A stretch of 9,395 bases of DNA, taken from NCBI GenBank assembly GCA_913048145.1, contig CAJWVP010000097.1, forward strand, positions 1 to 9,395, written 5' to 3'. Of this stretch, positions 1-6,094 are shown piece after piece. A model generated the notes under the pieces. The model was not told the DNA's origin, ran no database searches, and saw only the letters and a list, made by a program, of their open reading frames with translations. Both the position numbers and the translations under genes were made by a program. Every line of letters starts with the position of its first letter. Position 1 is the first letter of the stretch. The DNA comes from an uncultured Rhodospirillaceae bacterium (GTDB lineage: Bacteria > Pseudomonadota > Alphaproteobacteria > Rhodospirillales > Casp-alpha2).

Positions 1-75
1 AAAGTCCGTCGGTAGCACGTTGGATGGATTACGACCGCAAACGGCGACGAGTAAACGCTAAAACGGGAGCTACAT
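1..75. other. Leader before the dioxygenase gene; possible tail of an upstream gene
   Basis: This short stretch precedes the first gene. One plus-strand frame is open from base 2 and ends at a TAA at 59-61, which could be the last 19 codons of an upstream gene. A second frame, from base 3, is also open and runs into the dioxygenase gene. The window begins too close to tell which, if either, is coding. A ribosome binding site, GGGAG at 65-69, lies 6 bases before the ATG at 76. I see no convincing -35/-10 pair. Confidence 0.3.
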
Positions 76-888
76 ATGAACGGCGAGTTGCACCGAGCAA
101 TCACCGACGAAGAAATCGCAACTTACCAGCGTGATGGAATCGTCTGTCTTCGTGGATTTTTCGATGCGGACTGGGTGGAACATCTTCGTGAACAGGTCGA
201 TGCCGACATGGCCGAACCATCTCCCATGCGCAAGAATGTAGACGCGAAGAAAGGAGAGAAGGGGTTCTTTTTTGACACCTTCATATCGCACCACTTGGAG
301 GGATTCGAAAAGGTAGTGCGGGAATCTCCAGGCGCAGAAATAGCTGGCAAACTCATGGGATCGAACAAGATCAACCTTCTATTCGACCAACTTCTTATCA
401 AGGATCCCGGCGCGACCACACGAACCGTCTGGCATCATGATGCAACCTATTGGCCCGTTGCTGGAGATCAGATATGCACATTGTGGCTCGCGCTTGATTC
501 TGTGACCCATGACACGGGCGCAGTCGAATACATCAAAGGCTCGCACCTCTGGGGACAGCGCTATTTAGCGGTAAGTTTCAATCCCGATGAGAAATACGAA
601 GAAGACTTGCCCGAGGTTCCTGATATTGAGGCCAACCGCAACGATTACGATATCGTCTGGTTCGACCTGGAACCCGGTGATTGCACTGTTCATCACGCGC
701 TTACGGTGCACGGCGCACCGGGCAACGGATCGAATTCCATGCGCCGGCGCGCATATGTAATTCGCTGGACTGGAAATGATGTCACCTACAATCCGCGCCC
801 AAACCTCATGAAAATTCTTCGTGATCCCGGCATCGCCCCCGGCGACCCGTTAGATTGTGATTTGTTCCCAGTGATCTGGCGCTGTTGA
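76..888 (+). CDS. Phytanoyl-CoA dioxygenase (PhyH) family non-heme iron oxygenase
   Basis: The 270-residue product has the PhyH-fold iron/2-oxoglutarate site in the usual order. The proximal HxD is in WHHDATYWP (H120, D122). The distal His is H212 in TVHGAPGN, and R223, eleven residues later, matches the 2-oxoglutarate-binding Arg spacing of human PhyH. The end, around DLFPVIWRC, resembles bacterial members of the family. Such enzymes hydroxylate small organic substrates in the cytoplasm using O2 and 2-oxoglutarate; bacterial PhyH proteins are very diverse, so the substrate cannot be named. The ATG at 76 has GGGAG 6 bases upstream, and the length is normal for the family. A small frame and an MFS transporter follow within 200 bases, so the enzyme may act on a compound that the transporter brings in. 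That link is inference from gene order only. Confidence 0.88.
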   Translation: MNGELHRAITDEEIATYQRDGIVCLRGFFDADWVEHLREQVDADMAEPSPMRKNVDAKKGEKGFFFDTFISHHLEGFEKVVRESPGAEIAGKLMGSNKINLLFDQLLIKDPGATTRTVWHHDATYWPVAGDQICTLWLALDSVTHDTGAVEYIKGSHLWGQRYLAVSFNPDEKYEEDLPEVPDIEANRNDYDIVWFDLEPGDCTVHHALTVHGAPGNGSNSMRRRAYVIRWTGNDVTYNPRPNLMKILRDPGIAPGDPLDCDLFPVIWRC

Positions 889-924
889 GGGTCCGTTGCT
901 GCGCACATCTCGCAGGAGAAAAAG

Positions 925-1062
925 ATGCTCGATATCAAACACTTCTTTGGCGTGAATAATAGCCCAAAGGAAATCCTGATCTTTGTGCCGAGGGGTGACG
1001 CCTCGCATCCAGGTATCTTCGCTACCCAGCACCCATACGCAGCGCATGCTGGAGAGGCCTAG
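925..1062 (+). CDS. Unrecognised small protein, 45 residues, between dioxygenase and transporter
   Basis: This 45-codon frame starts at an ATG at 925 with a strong AGGAG at 914-918, spaced 6 bases, the best-placed ribosome binding site in this part of the window. It begins 36 bases after the dioxygenase stop and ends at a TAG 10 bases before the transporter ATG. The product starts MLDIKHFFGVNN, has a short hydrophobic run (EILIFVP) and a His/Ala-rich end (HPYAAHAGEA). It has no signal peptide or transmembrane segment that I can see, and I do not recognise it. It may be a real small protein, a leader coupling translation to the transporter, or the start of a decayed gene. The strong binding site and tight spacing favour translation; the function is unknown. 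Confidence 0.45.
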   Translation: MLDIKHFFGVNNSPKEILIFVPRGDASHPGIFATQHPYAAHAGEA

Positions 1063-1072
1063 ACGCCCAACC

Positions 1073-2314
1073 ATGTCGAAGAACACATCCCCGCCAATCG
1101 GCCGTAACCTCTCTCTGAGCCCAATCTTTGTTTTATTAGTGGCCGCCTTGATCGTTTTCATTTCGTTAGGAATCCGTCAGAGCTTTGGGCTGTTCATGCG
1201 GCCCATTACCATGGATCTGGGGTGGGGACGCGAGGTCCTGTCCGTGGCCTTGGCAACTCAGAACTTGATTATTGGCATCGCCGCGCCGTTTGCCGGCTTA
1301 ATTGCCGATCGTTGGGGTGCGCCCAAGACCATCGCTCTCGGCGGCCTAATCTTCAGCCTCGGCATGGTCATGATGAGCCAATCCGTGACACCAACGGCCA
1401 TGTTCGCTAGCGCTGGACTGTTGACTGGTATTGGCCTTGGAGCTTGCGGTCTACCGCTAATTCTCTCCGTCGTCGGCAAAATCGCGCCGGTTGAAAAACG
1501 CGGCCTATGGCTTGGCATAGTAACGGCCTGTGCGACAGGAGGTCAGTTGCTGATCGTGCCGTTCAGCCAGAACTTGCTCAGCACCATAGATTGGGCAATC
1601 GCGCTGATAGCGCTGGCAGTGATGGCCGGCTTGATCATTCCCATGGCGTATTCAATGTCCGACGCAGTTACGTTGGATACAGGCAGGGACACAGAAATCG
1701 ATACAAAGGAGGCCATTGGCGAGGCGGCTGGACATCGAGGGTACATTTTTTTGACGACTGGGTTCTTCGTTTGCGGTTTTCAAGTCGCCTTCATCGCCAT
1801 TCACCTACCAGCCTATTTAGTCGATGAGGGGATCAGTCCCGCACTCGGCGCAACGGCATTAATGCTGATCGCACTGTTTAACATGGGTGGAAGTTGGACA
1901 TCGGGTTGGTTGGCCGGACGAATACCCAAAAAGTACTTGCTGGCGTCTATCTACATTCTTCGCTCAATGGTGATCGCTGCTTTCATAACCTCTCCGACAA
2001 GCCCGCTGACGGTGGTACTTTTCGCTTGCGCCGTTGGTTTTTTGTGGCTGAGTACAGTGCCCGCCACCTCGGGTCTAGTGGCGCAAATTTTTGGCACACG
2101 CTACTTGGCTATGTTGTATGGCGCCGTCTACATGAGCCATCAATTTGGCAGCTTTGCCGGCGTATGGCTCGGCGGACGAATATTCGATGCTACAGGCAGC
2201 TACGACCCCATCTGGTGGGGTGCCGTTACCCTCGGCGTCGTCAGCGCGCTGCTGCATTTGCCAATCGACGACCGACCGGTTGCGCGGCTGTCGAGTCAAA
2301 TTAACCCCGGTTGA
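1073..2314 (+). CDS. MFS transporter, OxlT/monocarboxylate-porter-like
   Basis: The product from the ATG at 1073 is 413 residues, standard for a 12-helix major facilitator protein. Helices alternate through the chain, with a charged cytoplasmic loop at about residues 195-222 (rich in D, E, T and K) separating the two six-helix halves. The MFS motif A between helices 2 and 3 is GLIADRWGAPK (residues 75-85). The stretch DLGWGREVLSVALATQN (48-64) resembles the monocarboxylate/oxalate-formate antiporter branch, suggesting a small organic acid substrate, though this is only a family-level guess. The frame stays open upstream to a TTG at 983, but the added 30 residues are polar and non-membrane. 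I prefer 1073, which has GGAGAGG at 1051-1057, a rather long 15-base spacing. The gene lies just downstream of the PhyH enzyme and the small frame, so co-transcription is likely. Confidence 0.88.
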   Translation: MSKNTSPPIGRNLSLSPIFVLLVAALIVFISLGIRQSFGLFMRPITMDLGWGREVLSVALATQNLIIGIAAPFAGLIADRWGAPKTIALGGLIFSLGMVMMSQSVTPTAMFASAGLLTGIGLGACGLPLILSVVGKIAPVEKRGLWLGIVTACATGGQLLIVPFSQNLLSTIDWAIALIALAVMAGLIIPMAYSMSDAVTLDTGRDTEIDTKEAIGEAAGHRGYIFLTTGFFVCGFQVAFIAIHLPAYLVDEGISPALGATALMLIALFNMGGSWTSGWLAGRIPKKYLLASIYILRSMVIAAFITSPTSPLTVVLFACAVGFLWLSTVPATSGLVAQIFGTRYLAMLYGAVYMSHQFGSFAGVWLGGRIFDATGSYDPIWWGAVTLGVVSALLHLPIDDRPVARLSSQINPG

Positions 2315-2334
2315 GCAGTCGCTATATCGATAGG

Positions 2335-2649
2335 CTAGCCCAAGTTCTCGCTAATCTGGATGACCGGCTCGACATCGGTGAAGTTCGGAATGTCGCCCAT
2401 GATCTCCGCTCCGTGCGCTTCCAGAACATCTTGTAGGACCTCCACGCTTTCAACCTCCAGGATTGCGACCACTTGGTAAGGCGGTGGCGTGTCCGGGTTG
2501 GGCGTGGCGATACCCTTGATAGCCCGCGCGCTGATCAGCTTGTCACCCCAGCACTTGCCGACCAATTCAAGGTGCGTAGCCAGGTAATAGTCCATGTCGA
2601 ACTTGGACCCCGGCGTGTTGGGATAGGAAACGGTCACAGTGATGGTCAT
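2335..2649 (-). CDS. EthD family small protein (dimeric alpha/beta barrel)
   Basis: The 104-residue product begins MTITVTVSYPN and contains SKFDMDYYLATHLELV (residues 15-30). This is the signature of the EthD family: an opening beta strand ending in YP, then FD.DYY...H. The family forms dimeric ferredoxin-like barrels. The founding member is needed for ethyl tert-butyl ether degradation, but most bacterial members have no known reaction. The frame extends 25 codons upstream, but that extension is not family-like, so I start at the ATG at 2649, with a weak GAGG about 10 bases before it. The gene follows the ABC exporter genes on the same strand after a 125-base gap and converges with the MFS gene, leaving about 20 bases between the stops. 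It may be the last gene of the exporter operon or be transcribed separately. Confidence 0.8.
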   Translation of the reverse strand: MTITVTVSYPNTPGSKFDMDYYLATHLELVGKCWGDKLISARAIKGIATPNPDTPPPYQVVAILEVESVEVLQDVLEAHGAEIMGDIPNFTDVEPVIQISENLG

Positions 2650-2774
2650 TGATTGAGCCTCGCTTTTTAAAGTCCTGAGCCCAAGGGTATATAGCCGACG
2701 ATAAGAATTCAAATGAGACTGCATTCTCTCGTTACGCCCAGTTTTGACCCGGGCAGTCGACGAGGGAATTATGC
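2650..2774 (-). other. Gap between ABC permease and EthD gene, with a small hairpin
   Basis: These 125 bases separate the two minus-strand genes. A 6-bp inverted repeat (2736-2741 with 2749-2754, one G-U pair on the minus-strand RNA, 7-base loop) lies about 20 bases past the permease stop. No T-run follows it, so it is not a standard intrinsic terminator. A TATATA-like stretch lies on the minus strand near 2686-2691, but no -35 element stands at a good distance. I see no small coding frame here. Confidence 0.25.
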
Positions 2775-3536
2775 CTAGTTCTTCAACTGATACCCGGTCT
2801 TAAAGATCCACCACGTGATGCCAATGCAGATCGCCAGAAACAGTAAGATCATGCCCAAGCTAATGCCCACCGCCACGTCCTGGCTTTCGAAGAAGCTCCA
2901 GCGGAAGCCGCTTACCAAATAGAGCACCGGATTGAGCAGCGAAATTTTCTGCCACAACGGCGGCAGCATGGATATGGAATAGAAACTGCCGCCCAAGAAC
3001 GCCAAGGGCGTTACCACCAACAACGGCACTAGCTGCAGTTTCTCAAAGTTGTCGGCCCAGATCCCAATAATGAAGCCGAACAGACTAAAGGTCACTGCTG
3101 TCAACACCAGAAACGCCAGCATCCAAAAGGGATGAGCAATTTCCAATGGCACGAAGAAGCTGGCAGTCACAAGGATAATCAAGCCCAGCATGACCGATTT
3201 CGTCGCCGCCGCGCCGACATATCCCAGGACGATCTCAAAATAGGAAACCGGCGCAGACAAGAGCTCATAGATCGTGCCCACGAATTTTGGAAAGTAGATG
3301 CTGAAGGACGCATTCGAGATGCTCTGGGTCAAGAGCATTAACATGATCAATCCCGGCACGATGAACGAGCCGTAGCTCACCCCATCAATCTCTGTGATCT
3401 GGGATCCGATTGCGGAACCGAAGACGATGAAGTAGAGCGAGGTAGAAATCACAGGCGAGACGATGCTTTGCAAGATCGTGCGCTTGGTGCGGGCCATCTC
3501 GAAACGGTAGATCGCGAGGACGCCGTAAATGTTCAT
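2775..3536 (-). CDS. ABC-2 type transporter permease, YadH-like
   Basis: The 253-residue product is an ABC-2 (type V exporter) membrane subunit. It has a cytoplasmic N-terminus with a basic coupling segment (RFEMARTKRT, 11-20). About six membrane helices follow, at roughly 22-44, 56-80, 100-128, 136-160, 168-188 and 222-245. The stretch from DNFEKLQLVPLL through FLGGSFYSISMLPP (162-192) and LLNPVLYLVSGFRW (200-213) is the family's conserved late region. The closest remembered relative is E. coli YadH. It would pair with the ATPase encoded just upstream to export an unknown substrate from the inner membrane. The ATG overlaps the ATPase stop in an ATGA arrangement (3533-3536). A full AAGGAGG sits on the minus strand just before it, inside the ATPase reading frame, so the two are surely translated together. 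Confidence 0.9.
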   Translation of the reverse strand: MNIYGVLAIYRFEMARTKRTILQSIVSPVISTSLYFIVFGSAIGSQITEIDGVSYGSFIVPGLIMLMLLTQSISNASFSIYFPKFVGTIYELLSAPVSYFEIVLGYVGAAATKSVMLGLIILVTASFFVPLEIAHPFWMLAFLVLTAVTFSLFGFIIGIWADNFEKLQLVPLLVVTPLAFLGGSFYSISMLPPLWQKISLLNPVLYLVSGFRWSFFESQDVAVGISLGMILLFLAICIGITWWIFKTGYQLKN

Positions 3537-4459
3537 GACGCCTCCTTAACTAGACTAACGAAAATTTCCTCAAGAGAGCTTTGCTGCGTTTCCATGTCCC
3601 GATAGCGGATACCCGCGTTAACCAGATCCGCCATCAGGGCTGTAATGCCCTTGCGCTCGGCGTTGATGTCATAAGTGTAGGTTAATTTCCAGCCGTCGTT
3701 CGAGAGATCCAGGCCGTAGTCGGCCAAAGCTGCCGGCACAATCACCAGAGGCGTCGCCAACTCGAAGCTCAGCTGTTTTTTGCCAAGCTTTCGCATTAAT
3801 TCGTCCTTCTCTTCGACAACAATAATCTCGCCTTGATTAATGACAGCTACCCGATCGGCGATAGCCTCTGCTTCTTCAATATAGTGGGTGGTTAAAATCA
3901 CTGTGACACCGTCGGCGCGGAGCTCATTGACGACAGTCCACATCTCTTTTCGGAGTTCTACGTCAACCCCTGCGGTAGGCTCGTCCAGGAAGAGAATACG
4001 CGGTTCATGCGACAAGGCTTTGGCAATCAACACCCGGCGTTTCATGCCGCCGGACAAAGTCATGATCATGTCGTCGCGTTTGTCCCATAGCGTCAGCGAC
4101 TTTAGTACCGTCTCAACCACTTCAGGATTACGCGGTTTTCCAAATAAGCCGCGGGAAAAATTCAGTGTTGCAGTTACCGTTTCAAACGAATCCGTGGTCA
4201 ATTCCTGCGGCACCAAGCCAATCAACTCGCGCGTCTTCTTGTAATCCGTAACGTTGTCGAAACCCGCCACCGTGACGGTGCCACCCGTTGCATTGACGAT
4301 CCCGCAGATTATCGAGATCAGCGTCGTCTTTCCCGCCCCATTGGGGCCGAGTAAAGCTAAAATTTCCCCCTCGCGAATGTCTAGATCGACATTCTTTAAC
4401 GCCTGGAAGTCGGGTTCATAGGTCTTTGAAAGGCCAGATATGGAAATCAGATTCGACAT
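3533..4459 (-). CDS. ABC transporter ATP-binding protein, YadG-like
   Basis: The 308-residue product has every element of an ABC ATPase: Walker A GPNGAGKTT (38-46), Q-loop Gln85 in LVPQE, signature LSGGM (135-139), Walker B ILFLDE (155-160) with the catalytic Glu160, and switch His192 in TTHYIEE. A C-terminal extension of about 80 residues ends in SSLEEIFVSLVKE, as in ATPases of ABC-2 exporters (CcmA, NodI and YadG types). It would power the permease encoded immediately downstream. The start at 4459 gives MSNLISISGLSKTY, the usual N-terminus, although no clear ribosome binding site precedes it. The gene is divergent from enolase, with 172 bases between them. The substrate is unknown; drug, lipid or polysaccharide export are all possible. 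Confidence 0.92.
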   Translation of the reverse strand: MSNLISISGLSKTYEPDFQALKNVDLDIREGEILALLGPNGAGKTTLISIICGIVNATGGTVTVAGFDNVTDYKKTRELIGLVPQELTTDSFETVTATLNFSRGLFGKPRNPEVVETVLKSLTLWDKRDDMIMTLSGGMKRRVLIAKALSHEPRILFLDEPTAGVDVELRKEMWTVVNELRADGVTVILTTHYIEEAEAIADRVAVINQGEIIVVEEKDELMRKLGKKQLSFELATPLVIVPAALADYGLDLSNDGWKLTYTYDINAERKGITALMADLVNAGIRYRDMETQQSSLEEIFVSLVKEAS

Positions 4460-4631
4460 ACGCCCAGGTATGGCAGACAGAGCCGAAGCCGCAACGACAA
4501 AATGAAAAAAACACCGCCAAGCCCAATCGCAATCAGCAAAAAATTTATCGCGAAGGCGATGCTTGCCGCTCAGGGCCTCAAGCGCTAAGAGGTTCGCATC
4601 CGCCCTTGACCCCGAAGCTCAGGAGCCTCCC
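4460..4631. other. Divergent intergenic region between ABC exporter and enolase
   Basis: These 172 bases must hold promoters for both directions. The middle is A-rich (AATGAAAAAAACA near 4501-4513 and an A-run at 4538-4545), unlike the GC-rich enolase gene. A 28-codon plus-strand frame is open from the ATG at 4502 to a TAA at 4586-4588 and would encode a basic peptide (MKKTPPSPIAISKK...). It has no ribosome binding site, and I do not call it a gene. The enolase ribosome binding site is AGGAG at 4621-4625. Confidence 0.4.
4563..4591 (+). promoter_or_regulatory. Possible weak sigma-70-like promoter for enolase
   Basis: TTGCCG (4563-4568) and TAAGAG (4586-4591) are separated by 17 bases, the preferred spacing, about 40 bases before the enolase ATG. 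The match to consensus is partial (4 of 6 and 3 of 6), and alphaproteobacterial promoters are loose, so this is only a candidate. Confidence 0.22.
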
Positions 4632-5906
4632 ATGACCGCCATCATCGATATTTTCGCCCGCGAGATCCTGGATAGCCGCGGCAACCCCACCGTCGAAGTC
4701 GACGTGACGCTAGAAACCGGCGTCGTCGGCCGCGCCGCGGTGCCATCGGGCGCGTCCACCGGCGCCCACGAGGCTGTAGAGCTTCGAGACGGCGACAAGG
4801 ACCGCTTCGGCGGCAAGGGCGTGCTGAATGCATGCGAGTCCGTCAACCGGGAAATCTTCGATGCCATCTCCGGCTTCGACGCGGAGGACCAGCGACACAT
4901 CGATCAGACGATGATCGGACTGGACGGCACGGACAACAAGAGCCGCCTCGGCGCCAACGCACTTTTGGGCGTGTCCTTGGCCTGCGCGAAAGCGGCTGCA
5001 GAAGAAGCGGGCTTGCCTCTTTACTCCTACATCGGCGGCGCCTTCGCCCACAGCCTACCCGTGCCTATGATGAACATCATCAACGGTGGCGAACACGCTG
5101 ACAATCCCATCGACTTTCAGGAATTCATGGTCATGCCCGTGGGCGGCGCCACCTGCGCGGACGGCATCCGCATGGGCTCGGAGATCTTCCAAACACTGAA
5201 GAAGGGCCTTAACGATGCGGGACACAACACCAACGTAGGCGACGAGGGTGGCTTCGCGCCAAATATCGGCTCCACGACCGAGGCCCTGGACTTCATAATA
5301 AAGGCTATCGAAAGTGCCGGGTATAAACCGGGCGACGACGTCATGCTGGCCCTGGACGCCGCATCCACCGAATTCTTCAAGAACGGCCAATACATCCTGG
5401 CCGGCGAGGGCAAGACATTGGATGCCGCCGGCATGGTCGACTTCTACGCGGACTTGACGTCGAAATATCCCATCATCTCCATCGAGGATGGCCTGGCCGA
5501 AGACGACTGGGAAGGATGGAAAGCGCTCACGGACGCGATTGGCGACCGAGTGCAGTTGGTCGGCGATGACCTGTTCGTCACCAACCCCAAGCGCCTCGCG
5601 GACGGGATCGAGAAAGGGGTTGGAAACTCAATTCTTATTAAAGTCAACCAGATCGGCACCCTATCCGAGACCCTGGAGGCCGTGGAAATGGCGCACAAGG
5701 CCAACTACACGGCCGTTATCTCGCACCGCTCCGGGGAAACCGAGGACACGACGATTTCCGACATTGCCGTGGCCACCAACGCCGGTCAGATCAAGACAGG
5801 TTCGCTTAGCCGCTCGGACCGTTTGGCCAAGTACAACCAGCTGATCCGCATCGAGGAGCTACTGGGCCCGGCGGCGACCTACGCCGGCCGGACCGTTGTA
5901 CCCTAG
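4632..5906 (+). CDS. eno: Enolase (phosphopyruvate hydratase)
   Basis: The 424-residue product converts 2-phosphoglycerate to phosphoenolpyruvate in glycolysis and gluconeogenesis. All key residues are present. Mg2+ ligands are D242 (ALDAAS), E285 (SIEDG) and D312 (VGDDLF). The catalytic pair is E205 (GDEGGF) and K337 (LIKVNQIGT). Substrate residues are E164, H365 in SHRSGETEDT and K388 in GQIKTGS. The mobile-loop sequence PSGASTGAHEAVELRD (38-53) is intact. The frame stays open to 4563, but the true N-terminus MTAIIDIFAREILDSRGNPT starts at the ATG at 4632, preceded by AGGAG at 4621-4625 with 6 bases between. Length and composition are normal. A hairpin follows the stop directly. It heads the plus-strand block that leads to ftsB. 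Confidence 0.99.
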   Translation: MTAIIDIFAREILDSRGNPTVEVDVTLETGVVGRAAVPSGASTGAHEAVELRDGDKDRFGGKGVLNACESVNREIFDAISGFDAEDQRHIDQTMIGLDGTDNKSRLGANALLGVSLACAKAAAEEAGLPLYSYIGGAFAHSLPVPMMNIINGGEHADNPIDFQEFMVMPVGGATCADGIRMGSEIFQTLKKGLNDAGHNTNVGDEGGFAPNIGSTTEALDFIIKAIESAGYKPGDDVMLALDAASTEFFKNGQYILAGEGKTLDAAGMVDFYADLTSKYPIISIEDGLAEDDWEGWKALTDAIGDRVQLVGDDLFVTNPKRLADGIEKGVGNSILIKVNQIGTLSETLEAVEMAHKANYTAVISHRSGETEDTTISDIAVATNAGQIKTGSLSRSDRLAKYNQLIRIEELLGPAATYAGRTVVP

Positions 5907-5912
5907 ACATTT

Positions 5913-5938
5913 CACTGGCGTCCTACGGAACGCCGGTG
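5913..5938 (+). terminator. Hairpin just after the enolase stop
   Basis: Bases 5913-5921 (CACTGGCGT) pair with 5930-5938 (ACGCCGGTG) through nine pairs including one G-T. Two more inner C-G pairs form if A5929 is bulged, leaving a 3-base loop. The hairpin starts 6 bases after the stop codon. No T-run follows, so it may be a processing or mRNA-stability element, or a weak terminator, rather than a classical intrinsic terminator. Confidence 0.4.
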
Positions 5939-5968
5939 CTAGAAGCGATCATGTGGTAGGGGGACGCC

Positions 5969-6094
5969 ATGATACGCTTAAAACTTTTTCCGTTTTTGAT
6001 TTTCACTCTCTTTCCGGTTGGAGGCTCCGCTAGGTCGACGGACGCAAAGGAAGGCAATTCCAACCTGGGTATTCCCTACGGCCATCAGTGTTAA
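5969..6094 (+). CDS. Unrecognised small protein, 41 residues, with a signal-peptide-like start
   Basis: This frame starts at an ATG at 5969, about 5 bases after an AGGGGGA (5958-5964) that can serve as ribosome binding site. It ends at a TAA at 6092-6094, overlapping the GTG proposed for the molybdoenzyme. The product opens with a basic N-terminus (MIRLK), a hydrophobic core LFPFLIFTLFPVGG and small residues GSARS. It then has a short polar tail ending in a single Cys (GIPYGHQC). This looks like an Sec signal peptide or a single membrane anchor with a tail of about 18 residues. I do not recognise it. It could be a small envelope peptide, the remnant of a longer secreted protein, or a leader frame coupling translation to the next gene. 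Codon content is richer in A/T than its neighbours. Confidence 0.4.
   Translation: MIRLKLFPFLIFTLFPVGGSARSTDAKEGNSNLGIPYGHQC

Noticed and set aside
983..1072. TTG-initiated 30-residue N-terminal extension of the MFS transporter
   Set aside because: The added residues are polar and arginine-rich, there is no ribosome binding site, and family members start shortly before the first helix, as with ATG 1073.
850..1161. Minus-strand open frame of 103 codons spanning the PhyH-MFS junction
   Set aside because: It overlaps the ends of two well-supported genes and the small frame on the other strand, and its product shows no recognisable family features.
2315..2334. Bidirectional terminator between the converging MFS and EthD genes
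   Set aside because: Only 20 bases separate the stops, and I see neither a solid stem-loop nor T-runs; the palindromic look of CTATATCGATAG is imperfect.
2684..2710. Promoter for the EthD gene (TTGAAT and TATATA on the minus strand)
   Set aside because: The two hexamers are only 13 bases apart, too close for a sigma-70 promoter, and no better -35 element is present.
2650..2724. 25-residue N-terminal extension of the EthD protein
   Set aside because: The EthD family begins with the first beta strand (MTITVTVSYPN here); the extension has no family similarity.
4563..4631. Upstream extension of enolase by 23 codons
   Set aside because: The enolase N-terminus is highly conserved and begins at MTAIIDIFAREILDS, with AGGAG properly spaced before ATG 4632.
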